A stretch of 21,351 nt of DNA from a virus: positions 1 through 21,351 of IMG/VR virus record IMGVR_UViG_3300042311_000345; one strand, written 5' to 3'. The notes under the pieces were generated by a model. The model saw only the letters and a list, made by a program, of their open reading frames with translations, made no database searches and was not told where the DNA came from. A program made the position numbers and the translations under genes. Positions 1-6,319 of this stretch are shown here, piece after piece (the stretch's first letter is position 1; every line of letters starts with the position of its first letter).

Positions 1-41
1 GATATCTTTAAATTTTTAATCTTTTTGATGTCTTTATCCAT
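1..41 (-). CDS. Possible 5' end of a divergent gene, cut by the window edge
   Basis: Read on the minus strand, an ATG at 41-39 opens a frame of 13 codons (MDKDIKKIKNLKI) that runs to the window edge without a stop. A TATTTATA motif in the same orientation lies at 84-77, similar in type and distance to the motif seen upstream of the + strand structural genes. If real, this gene is divergent from the sheath gene. The visible part is Lys-rich and too short to assign any function. An open run of 13 codons can easily occur by chance, so this is a weak call. Confidence 0.25.
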   Translation of the reverse strand, partial: MDKDIKKIKNLKI

Positions 42-120
42 AAGTAGAAAAAAGGCAGAAAATAATCTACCTAAAATATAAATAGTTGCTACGAAGTAAA
101 GTATTTTGATTTTTTTTTAA

Positions 121-135
121 TATTTATATATAAAA
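121..135 (+). promoter_or_regulatory. Candidate late promoter motif before the sheath gene
   Basis: TATTTATATATAAAA starts 38 bases before the sheath ATG. The same pattern, TATTTAT plus 1-2 bases plus ATAAA, recurs before five other structural genes in this window. No conserved -35 element is visible upstream, which would fit a T4-late type promoter that needs only a -10 element. That it is a promoter is an inference; it could instead be part of the translation leader. Confidence 0.45.
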
Positions 136-158
136 TAAATTAATAAACAAACAAACTA

Positions 159-3100
159 ATGGCAACAAACAGTAAAGTATTCGTATCTCCTGGGGTATAT
201 ACATCCGAAGTTGATTTGAGTTTCGTAGCACAGAGTGTGGGTGTTACCACATTAGGTATCGTTGGTGAGACCCTAAAAGGGCCGGCATTTGAACCTATCT
301 TTATACGTAACTTTGATGAATTCTCAACTTATTTCGGAGGAACTTCCCCTGAAAAGTTTATAAATACACAAATACCGAAGTATGAAGCTTCGTATATCGC
401 AAAAGCATATCTACAACAATCTAATCAATTGTTTGTAAGTAGAGTTTTGGGATTGTCAGGATATGACGCAGGTCCGTCTTGGTCTATAAAAACGGTGGCA
501 AACGTTGATAAATCAACAGTAGATTTTTACTGTATAAGTTCAACAGTTGTTGATTGTAACGCAGAATGTGACGCATTTAAAGAAGTATCGTTTACCATAC
601 CTTTTTCAGGTTGTGATAATAGTATTGATACTATTGTTTTTGGTAGTATAACCGGAGATGACTCAATAATTTCTGATAAATTTTTATTATCATATGAAAA
701 TTTTGATGGTACAACGTCAACACTTAGTACTGACGTTAAACAACAGATTTACAATGTAATCTTATCATCAACAACTTTATCAACATCTGCAACATCAGTT
801 AACATTTATGGTCCAATACCATCATCTAATTATAGTGCATTACAAACATTAGGGTTTACTGGTGTTACAAACGTATTTAATGTGAATAGTGTTGATTCAA
901 GTGTTTGTGATTATACAGCACCTGATACAGATGTTTGGTATTATTCAATGTTTGATAATAATGGTAACTTTAATTATAGTGGTAGTTCATTCTTCACTGT
1001 TATCGATAATTTAGAACAAACAAGTACATCGTCTAACTGTGCTAGTTTTAATAGTTTTAGTGTTAGTGGAAACGGTGCAAGTATTGATTACAATACACAA
1101 ACAATAAATGTTTATTTACCACTAGGGACTGATTTATCAAATATTATTGCAGATTTCAGTGCTTGTACAAGTAGTGTTGTTATTAATTGTATCGACCAAG
1201 TAAGTGGTGTGACATCTAATGACTTTTCTGCAACAGGTTGTTTAGAATATCAATTAGTGTCAGGAGATTTAAGTGTTTCTACATTATGGAATGTTTGTAT
1301 GATTTTAGTAGACCCTTGTAACCCAGCAACAACAGGACATACAGGTTCTCAATCTATTGGTAATATTAAAACTTGTTACTCAGGTAATGTAACCGGAACG
1401 ATTTATGTGTATACAGGTACATCATATACTGATTTTGATGACGTAGTTATTACAACTTTACGTTCAAGAGGTATTTCAACTTATAGTACATCATCTGATG
1501 GACCAACGTATCAAGTTAATGATGTTGCAAATGTAACATTAAATTGTACAGGTAACTATTCAACTGTTAAAACTAACCCATATTCTGAATTTGGTATTAA
1601 CATAACAGATAAAGATGGTAATACTTTCTTCTTTGAAACTTCTCTTAGTGAGTCAGATTCAAAAAATGTTAGTAAAGTATTTGGAACGTCTAACTTTGGT
1701 AAACCAAGAACAACTGTTCCATTATTTGTTGAAGAACATTTCCAAACATTATTAAATTATTCATATAATAAAGGTTATATTAGAGGTTTAAATTGTGATT
1801 TAACCGCTTTACCAAGAGCTAAAGATGAAAGTTTTGACACTATCGCGTTTTATTTAGAACAATATCAAACACCGGTATCACCTTGGGTTGTATCTGAATT
1901 AAGAGGTAATAAAGTTTACAACTTATTTAGATTTACAACAATATCTGATGGTGGTGCGGCAAATACTGAAGTTAAAATATCTTTAGTTAATATGTCATTT
2001 AGTAATCAAACATTTGATGTTTTAGTTAGAGATTTCTTTGACAATGATGCTAATCCGGTAGTTTTAGAAAAATTCACAAATTGTACTATGAACCCAAATA
2101 ATGCGTCATTTATAGCTCAAAAAATTGGTACTACTGATGGTGAATATGAATTAAATTCAAAATACATTATGGTGGAAATGAATGAAGATTCACCAATAGA
2201 CGCTATTCCTTGTGGTTTCCACGGGTTTAAATATAGACAATATGGTTCGTCTCAATCACCATTCCCTATTTATAAAACTAAATACGATTTTCCGGGTGAA
2301 GTAGTATTTGACCCACCATTTGGTAACGCAGAAGGTTCTAATGTAACTCAATTAAGTCCTGGTGATAATGTTCGTAGAACTTATTTAGGTATTTCTACAG
2401 GATATGGTGCGGGATATGATGTTGACTTCTTTGGATATAAAGGTAAACAACGTCCATTAAATTTATGTACTGAAAGTGATTACGCTGATTGGGGTGTTCA
2501 AACAAGAGGTTTCCATATGGATATCAACGCTGCGTCAATTGTTTATCCGGGAACAAACAACCCTGAATTCTATGTTGGTTCAGCACCATTTGTTACTGAC
2601 CCTGATAGTGCGTCTAATCCATACTATTACATTTACGCTCGTAAATTCTCATTATTAGTACAAGGTGGTTTTGATGGTTGGGATATCTATAGAGAATCAA
2701 GAACTAACACTGATAATTTCAGAATAGGTCAATCTCAATTCCAAAAAGGTTCTTGTCCTACTTTCAGATACCCATCTGCTACAGGTTGGGGAGCGTTTAG
2801 ACAAATCACTGTTGGAAATAATACTGAAGATTATGCAAATTCTGATTATTACGCTTATTTATTAGGTCAACAAACATTTTCAAACCCTGAGGCTGTAAAT
2901 ATTAATTTATTTGTAACACCGGGTATTGATGCTGTTAACCACGGTGACTTAGTTGGTAGTGCAATTGAGATGATTGAATTTAACAGAGCGGATTCGTTAT
3001 ATATTTGTACAACACCTGATTATCAGATGTTTGTACCTTCAACAACTAACCCATCTGATTTAATTTATCCACAAGAGGCGGTAGATAGTTTAGTTAATAT

Positions 3101-3725
3101 CGATTCTAACTATACAGCAACTTATTACCCTTGGATATTGGTTAGAGATAGTGTAAACAACACACAAATCTATTTACCACCAACAGGTGAAGTTGTTAAA
3201 AACTTGGCATTAACCGATAACATCGCATTCCCTTGGTTCGCGGCGGCAGGTTACACAAGAGGTATTGTAAACGCTATCAAAGCGAGAAAGAAACTTACTC
3301 AAGAAGATAGAGATGTTCTTTACCAAGGACGTATTAATCCAATCGCTACTTTCTCTGATGTTGGAACAGTAATTTGGGGTAACAAAACTCTACAAGTAGC
3401 TCAATCAGCTCTTGATAGAATTAATGTTAGAAGATTATTACTTCAAGCTCGTAAATTGATTTCTGCGGTATCTGTAAGATTACTGTTTGAACAAAACGAC
3501 CAAAAAGTAAGACAAGACTTCTTAAATGCTGTTAACCCTATCTTAGACGCAATCAGAAGAGACAGAGGTTTATATGATTTCCGTGTAACAGTTTCGTCAG
3601 ACGCAGCTGATTTAGATAGAAATCAAATGACTGGTAAGATTTATATTAAACCAACCAAATCGTTAGAATTTATAGACATTACGTTCTATATTACTCCAAC
3701 AGGAGCTTCTTTCGAGAATATATAA
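159..3725 (+). CDS. Tail sheath protein, T4 gp18-like, with large insertion
   Basis: This is the contractile tail sheath subunit, which polymerises around the tail tube and contracts to drive it through the cell envelope. The N-terminus (SPGVYTSEVDLS, then GIVGETLKGPAFEP) is typical of phage sheaths. So is the C-terminal third: FPWFAAAGYTRGIV at about residue 1025, the RGIVNAIKARKKLT and DVLYQGRINPIA segments, and the final KSLEFIDITFYITPTG strand that hooks to neighbouring subunits. At 1188 aa it is far longer than T4 gp18 (659 aa). Most of the excess is a Ser/Thr/Cys-rich insertion at about residues 107-472, which includes an Ig-like domain at about 296-384. The insertion probably protrudes from the tail surface. 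The ATG follows an A-rich leader with no Shine-Dalgarno sequence. Identity as a sheath is secure; the role of the insertion is unknown. Confidence 0.95.
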   Translation: MATNSKVFVSPGVYTSEVDLSFVAQSVGVTTLGIVGETLKGPAFEPIFIRNFDEFSTYFGGTSPEKFINTQIPKYEASYIAKAYLQQSNQLFVSRVLGLSGYDAGPSWSIKTVANVDKSTVDFYCISSTVVDCNAECDAFKEVSFTIPFSGCDNSIDTIVFGSITGDDSIISDKFLLSYENFDGTTSTLSTDVKQQIYNVILSSTTLSTSATSVNIYGPIPSSNYSALQTLGFTGVTNVFNVNSVDSSVCDYTAPDTDVWYYSMFDNNGNFNYSGSSFFTVIDNLEQTSTSSNCASFNSFSVSGNGASIDYNTQTINVYLPLGTDLSNIIADFSACTSSVVINCIDQVSGVTSNDFSATGCLEYQLVSGDLSVSTLWNVCMILVDPCNPATTGHTGSQSIGNIKTCYSGNVTGTIYVYTGTSYTDFDDVVITTLRSRGISTYSTSSDGPTYQVNDVANVTLNCTGNYSTVKTNPYSEFGINITDKDGNTFFFETSLSESDSKNVSKVFGTSNFGKPRTTVPLFVEEHFQTLLNYSYNKGYIRGLNCDLTALPRAKDESFDTIAFYLEQYQTPVSPWVVSELRGNKVYNLFRFTTISDGGAANTEVKISLVNMSFSNQTFDVLVRDFFDNDANPVVLEKFTNCTMNPNNASFIAQKIGTTDGEYELNSKYIMVEMNEDSPIDAIPCGFHGFKYRQYGSSQSPFPIYKTKYDFPGEVVFDPPFGNAEGSNVTQLSPGDNVRRTYLGISTGYGAGYDVDFFGYKGKQRPLNLCTESDYADWGVQTRGFHMDINAASIVYPGTNNPEFYVGSAPFVTDPDSASNPYYYIYARKFSLLVQGGFDGWDIYRESRTNTDNFRIGQSQFQKGSCPTFRYPSATGWGAFRQITVGNNTEDYANSDYYAYLLGQQTFSNPEAVNINLFVTPGIDAVNHGDLVGSAIEMIEFNRADSLYICTTPDYQMFVPSTTNPSDLIYPQEAVDSLVNIDSNYTATYYPWILVRDSVNNTQIYLPPTGEVVKNLALTDNIAFPWFAAAGYTRGIVNAIKARKKLTQEDRDVLYQGRINPIATFSDVGTVIWGNKTLQVAQSALDRINVRRLLLQARKLISAVSVRLLFEQNDQKVRQDFLNAVNPILDAIRRDRGLYDFRVTVSSDAADLDRNQMTGKIYIKPTKSLEFIDITFYITPTGASFENI

Positions 3726-3731
3726 TAATAA

Positions 3732-3764
3732 AATTATGACCCATTGTAATAGTGGGTCATAATT
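3732..3764 (+). terminator. Hairpin after the sheath gene, possible terminator
   Basis: AATTATGACCCA (3732-3743) and TGGGTCATAATT (3753-3764) form a perfect 12-bp stem with a 9-base loop, starting 6 bases after the sheath stop codon. No T-tract follows on the + strand, so it may terminate weakly, protect the 3' end of the mRNA, or reduce read-through into the HAD gene. Confidence 0.55.
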
Positions 3765-3782
3765 AAGCCTTAATTTAAAATT

Positions 3783-4601
3783 ATGTTAAAAAATAAAATT
3801 GTAGAAGGTATCGATGAGTTTGGTGCTCCGGATGAAAAGTACTACGCTTTTGATTGGGATGATAATATTGTTTCAATGCCGACAAAGATAATGTTAAAAG
3901 ACGAAGATGGTGATGAAGTAGGAATGTCTACAGAAGATTTCGCAACTTATAGAGAAGAGATTGGAAAAGAACCTTTTGAATTTGATGGACACGAGATTGT
4001 TGGGTTTGCCAATGACCCTTTTAGATATTTTGGGGTTAAAGGTGATAAACAATTTATAGTAGATGCTATGACTGCAAAACCGGGACCTGCTTGGTCAGAT
4101 TTTGTCGAGGCGATTAATAATGGTTCAATATTTTCAATTGTAACGGCAAGAGGACATACTCCTTCAGTGTTAAAAGAGGCTTGTTACAATTATATAGTTT
4201 CAAATCTTAACGGAATTGATTCAAATGAATTAGTTAAAAATTTAGAAAAATATAGAGATTTAGCGGATGAAGATAATATTTCTAAAAGAGAAATGATTAG
4301 AGAATATTTAGATTTATGTAAATTTTACCCTGTAAGTTATGGTGAAGGTTCCGCGACAAATCCTGAAGAAGGTAAAATTAAAGCTTTAAAAGAATTTGTT
4401 AATTATGTTAAGGCTATGTCTCAACACATACAAAAGAAAGCTTTCTTTAAAAATAAAATAAACAATTATTTTGTCCCTAAGGTAGGTTTTTCAGATGACG
4501 ATTTAAAAAATGTGGATGTTGTGAAAAAACATTTTGAGAAAGACCCAGAGAATATTATTAAAACATATTCAACAGCAGGAGGAATTAAAAAAGAATATTA
4601 A
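3783..4601 (+). CDS. HAD-superfamily hydrolase-like protein
   Basis: This 272-aa protein has the layout of a haloacid dehalogenase-superfamily phosphohydrolase. Motif I is YAFDWDDNIV, with the candidate nucleophile D24 and general acid/base D26. Motif II is SIVTARGHT, with T121. A later GFSDDD (D238-D240) fits the acidic motif IV that binds magnesium. The candidate motif III lysine is less clear; K residues in EEGKIKALKEF or KKAFFKNKIN are possible. About 90 residues between motifs I and II could be a cap that sets substrate choice. The substrate cannot be read from the sequence. A polynucleotide 3'-phosphatase (as in T4 Pnkp), a nucleotidase or a protein phosphatase are all possible. The gene lies between sheath and tube, which is unusual for an enzyme. 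No TATTTAT motif precedes it, so it probably relies on read-through from the sheath transcript. Confidence 0.75.
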   Translation: MLKNKIVEGIDEFGAPDEKYYAFDWDDNIVSMPTKIMLKDEDGDEVGMSTEDFATYREEIGKEPFEFDGHEIVGFANDPFRYFGVKGDKQFIVDAMTAKPGPAWSDFVEAINNGSIFSIVTARGHTPSVLKEACYNYIVSNLNGIDSNELVKNLEKYRDLADEDNISKREMIREYLDLCKFYPVSYGEGSATNPEEGKIKALKEFVNYVKAMSQHIQKKAFFKNKINNYFVPKVGFSDDDLKNVDVVKKHFEKDPENIIKTYSTAGGIKKEY

Positions 4602-4632
4602 ATTAATTATTATATATAAAAATATTTAATAA

Positions 4633-4670
4633 ATAAAAACTAGTTAATAAAATATTAATATAAAAACTAG
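4633..4670. repeat. Direct repeat ATAAAAACTAG in the HAD-tube spacer
   Basis: ATAAAAACTAG occurs at 4633-4643 and again at 4660-4670. A third CTAG follows at 4676-4679, so CTAGGATTTCTAG (4667-4679) is an interrupted palindrome. This lies in the 180-base AT-rich spacer between the HAD gene and the tube gene. Nothing else is visible in the spacer apart from the TATTTAT motif at 4732. The repeats could be protein-binding sites or low-complexity drift. Confidence 0.3.
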
Positions 4671-4731
4671 GATTTCTAGAATGATATAAAATTTAATTCT
4701 AAAAGTCAAGAGAAAAAAATTAAATAGACTA

Positions 4732-4744
4732 TATTTATAATAAA
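4732..4744 (+). promoter_or_regulatory. Candidate late promoter motif before the tail tube gene
   Basis: TATTTATAATAAA begins 50 bases before the tube ATG. It matches the motif seen before the sheath, gp26-like, tape measure, 1659-aa and 74-aa genes. A separate promoter here would suit the tube gene, whose product is needed in many copies. Confidence 0.45.
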
Positions 4745-4781
4745 CAAGATAAAAAAATAAAATTTAAAAACAAATAGAAAA

Positions 4782-5270
4782 ATGGCTGATTTATTAATGA
4801 AAATGCCCATACCGTATGAACCAAAAAGACAAAATAGGTTTATTGTACGATTCCCTTCATCTTTAGGGATTAACGAATGGTTTGTAGAATCTGCAGCCAG
4901 ACCACATATTACTATAACTCCGGTAGCGATACCTTTCTTAAATACTGAGACATATGTTGCGGGACGTTTTGTTTGGGGAACAATCAATGTTAAATTCCGT
5001 GACCCAATTGGTCCATCAGCTTCTCAAGCACTTATGGAATGGGTTCGTTTATGTGCTGAATCTGTTACAGGTCGTATGGGATATGCTGCGGGGTACAAGA
5101 AAAACATTGACTTAGAGATGTTAGACCCAACAGGTGTTGTTGTTGAAAAATGGATTTTAGAAGGTTCTTTTTTAAGTGATGTTAACTTTGATTCATTATC
5201 TTATAGTCAAGACGCTTTAGCGAGTATCACGGCAACTATTCGTATGGATAGATGTATTTTAGTATACTAA
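4782..5270 (+). CDS. Tail tube protein, T4 gp19-like
   Basis: This 162-aa protein matches the length of T4 gp19 (163 aa) and its general pattern. An N-terminal KRQNRFIVRFPSSLGI strand is followed by FVESAARPHITITPVAIPF, a central VKFRDPIGPSASQALMEWV helix region, and a C-terminal SLSYSQDALASITATIRMD segment. Such subunits stack as hexameric rings that form the inner tube through which DNA passes. It lies downstream of the sheath, as in T4 and most contractile tails, separated here by the HAD gene. It has its own upstream motif and a strong terminator downstream, so it is probably transcribed largely on its own. The leader before the ATG is A-rich without a Shine-Dalgarno sequence. Confidence 0.93.
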   Translation: MADLLMKMPIPYEPKRQNRFIVRFPSSLGINEWFVESAARPHITITPVAIPFLNTETYVAGRFVWGTINVKFRDPIGPSASQALMEWVRLCAESVTGRMGYAAGYKKNIDLEMLDPTGVVVEKWILEGSFLSDVNFDSLSYSQDALASITATIRMDRCILVY

Positions 5271-5292
5271 TTCAATTTAAAATATATAAATT

Positions 5293-5320
5293 AATCCCAC
5301 ATTAGTGGGATTTTTTATTT
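5293..5320 (+). terminator. Rho-independent terminator after the tail tube gene
   Basis: AATCCCAC (5293-5300), loop ATTA, GTGGGATT (5305-5312) form an 8-bp stem, followed by TTTTATTT. It lies 22 bases after the tube stop codon and has the classic stem, tetraloop and T-tract layout. A TATTTATAATA sequence (5316-5326) overlaps its tail. Confidence 0.85.
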
Positions 5321-5352
5321 ATAATACTTTATATAAAATTTTAACTTACTAT

Positions 5353-5367
5353 TATTTATAATAAAAA
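5353..5367 (+). promoter_or_regulatory. Candidate late promoter motif before the gp26-like gene
   Basis: TATTTATAATAAAAA starts 24 bases before the ATG at 5377 and follows the tube terminator, so a new transcript start here is needed or at least useful. A weaker partial copy lies at 5316-5326. Confidence 0.45.
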
Positions 5368-5376
5368 CAAAATTAT

Positions 5377-6132
5377 ATGGAACAAGATGCTATAAATGCA
5401 GGAACCGAGAATTTCAATTTACCTCACGATGTGGTACAATTACCGTCGGGTGGTATTTTTTACAAATCAAAAAAGAAATCGGTTAAAGTAGGTTATTTGA
5501 CGGCAACAGATGAAAACGCTTTAATGGCCGGTAGAGGAACTAATGACAATATCATTATGTCCTTATTAAGAAATAAATTATATGAACACGATTTAAGACC
5601 TGAAGAGTTAATTGACGGAGATGTTGAAGCTATTCTTATATTTTTAAGAAATACTTCGTTTGGGCCGGAATATAATGTAACGTTAACTGACCCAAAAACA
5701 GATAAGACTTTTTCACATTCAGTAATTCTTGATGAGTTAAATATTAAAAAAACAGAGTTTAAACCGGATGAAAATGGGTTATTTACAACTGTGTTACCAA
5801 AATCAGGAGTAACTGTTAAATTAAGACCATTAACATATGCTGACACTATGGAAATAAGTTCTATTGTTGATACTTATCCGGTAGGTAGAACTGCACCACT
5901 AATTACTCTTAGATTAATGAAACATATAGTGGAAGTTAATGGTGATACCGATAAATCAAATATTGCTATATTTGTAAATAATTTACCAATTATGGATTCA
6001 AAATATATCCGTAATTTTGTTAGAGATAATCAACCTTCGTTAGAATTAACGAGAGCCGCAATCACCCCATCAGGAGAAAAGATATCATTTGAGATAGCGT
6101 TTGGGGTGGAGTTTTTTCGGCCTTTCTTCTAA
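5377..6132 (+). CDS. T4 gp26-like baseplate/tail assembly protein (0-frame product)
   Basis: This 251-aa protein resembles the T4 gp26 family (T4_baseplate type). Visible landmarks are LPSGGIFY at residues 22-29, GYLTATDENALM at 39-50, LRPEELIDGDVEAILIFLR, a TDPKTDKTF segment, KLRPLTYADTMEI from about 148, and the terminal EFFRPFF. In T4, genes 26 and 51 are neighbours in the late cluster and act in hub assembly. Here the gene sits between tail tube and tape measure, the position of tail assembly chaperones in many tailed phages. Its last codons overlap a +1 reading frame with gp51-like sequence, and a slippery TTT-TTT-CGG at 6112-6120 could yield a 298-aa fusion. The 251-aa form would be the unshifted product. 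Family assignment is fairly firm; the chaperone role is inferred from position and the frameshift. Confidence 0.8.
   Translation: MEQDAINAGTENFNLPHDVVQLPSGGIFYKSKKKSVKVGYLTATDENALMAGRGTNDNIIMSLLRNKLYEHDLRPEELIDGDVEAILIFLRNTSFGPEYNVTLTDPKTDKTFSHSVILDELNIKKTEFKPDENGLFTTVLPKSGVTVKLRPLTYADTMEISSIVDTYPVGRTAPLITLRLMKHIVEVNGDTDKSNIAIFVNNLPIMDSKYIRNFVRDNQPSLELTRAAITPSGEKISFEIAFGVEFFRPFF
6103..6120 (+). other. Candidate programmed +1 ribosomal frameshift site
   Basis: The zero-frame codons are GGG GTG GAG TTT TTT CGG. The second TTT (6115-6117) can slip forward by one base to TTC (6116-6118), which the same Phe tRNA reads. The next zero-frame codon is CGG, rare in this AGA/CGT-using genome, which would slow the A site. 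A purine-rich GGGGTGGAG ends 3 bases before the slip codon. That spacing equals the Shine-Dalgarno-like element of the bacterial prfB +1 frameshift. No comparable element precedes any start codon in this window. Confidence 0.6.
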
Positions 6133-6274
6133 TCACCAACAACTTTTAATTGAAGAATACTATTTTCTAGCTAAATTTATTAGAACTTCATATACTGAAT
6201 TCTTTCAAATACCAACATATGTTAGAAAATACCTTATAGATAGGATAATTGAAGATAATACACCAAAGACGTAA
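6119..6274 (+). CDS. gp51-like segment, expressed by +1 frameshift from the gp26-like gene
   Basis: After a +1 shift, 51 codons follow in the new frame, beginning GLSSNHQQLLIEEYYFLAKF and ending RIIEDNTPKT, with the stop at 6272-6274. The segment contains EEYYFLAKFIRTSYTEFFQ then IPTYVRKYLIDRI. It resembles the short T4 gp51-type pattern of an (E)-(Y/F)-hydrophobic helix, (Y/F)-x-E, (L/I)-P, then R-x-(Y/F)-hydrophobic. The frame is open from 6098 but has no ATG or GTG; the only conventional alternative start is TTG at 6101. This argues against independent translation and for fusion to the upstream gp26-like protein (247 + 51 = 298 aa). In T4 gene 51 follows gene 26, which agrees with the order here. 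A sequencing error merging two genes is the main alternative. Confidence 0.65.
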   Translation, partial: GLSSNHQQLLIEEYYFLAKFIRTSYTEFFQIPTYVRKYLIDRIIEDNTPKT

Positions 6275-6298
6275 TTTAAAACTACTCTTTGGTGTATT
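6257..6298 (+). terminator. Long hairpin between the gp51-like frame and the tape measure gene
   Basis: AATACACCAAAGA (6257-6269) and TCTTTGGTGTATT (6286-6298) form a perfect 13-bp stem with a 16-base loop. The stop codon of the gp51-like frame lies in the loop. There is no T-tract beyond ATTTA, and the stem overlaps the TATTTAT motif of the next gene. It may be a weak terminator or attenuator, or an RNA element separating the two cistrons. Confidence 0.45.
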
Positions 6299-6309
6299 TA
6301 TGTATAAAA
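6295..6309 (+). promoter_or_regulatory. Candidate late promoter motif before the tape measure gene
   Basis: TATTTATGTATAAAA begins 25 bases before the ATG at 6320. It follows directly on, and by four bases overlaps, the 3' arm of the hairpin at 6257-6298. Confidence 0.4.
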
Positions 6310-6319
6310 CACATTTGTT

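Noticed and set aside
4706-4987. Minus-strand open frame of 93 codons over the tube gene start
   Set aside because: It overlaps the well-supported tail tube gene, its C-terminal half is low-complexity Phe/Ile/Leu from AT-rich spacer, and it has no credible leader or family resemblance.
5493-5846. Minus-strand open frame of 117 codons inside the gp26-like gene
   Set aside because: It is fully contained in a gene with recognisable family motifs, and the translated sequence has no recognisable pattern.
6112-6132. A -1 frameshift at the TTTTTT run
   Set aside because: The -1 frame runs only to a stop at 6150-6152 (TAA after AACAACTTT) and encodes nothing recognisable, whereas the +1 frame continues to 6274 with gp51-like sequence.
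6101-6274. Independent gp51-like gene starting at TTG 6101
   Set aside because: TTG starts are not used elsewhere here and the start would lie inside the gp26-like reading frame. It is kept only as an alternative to frameshifting.
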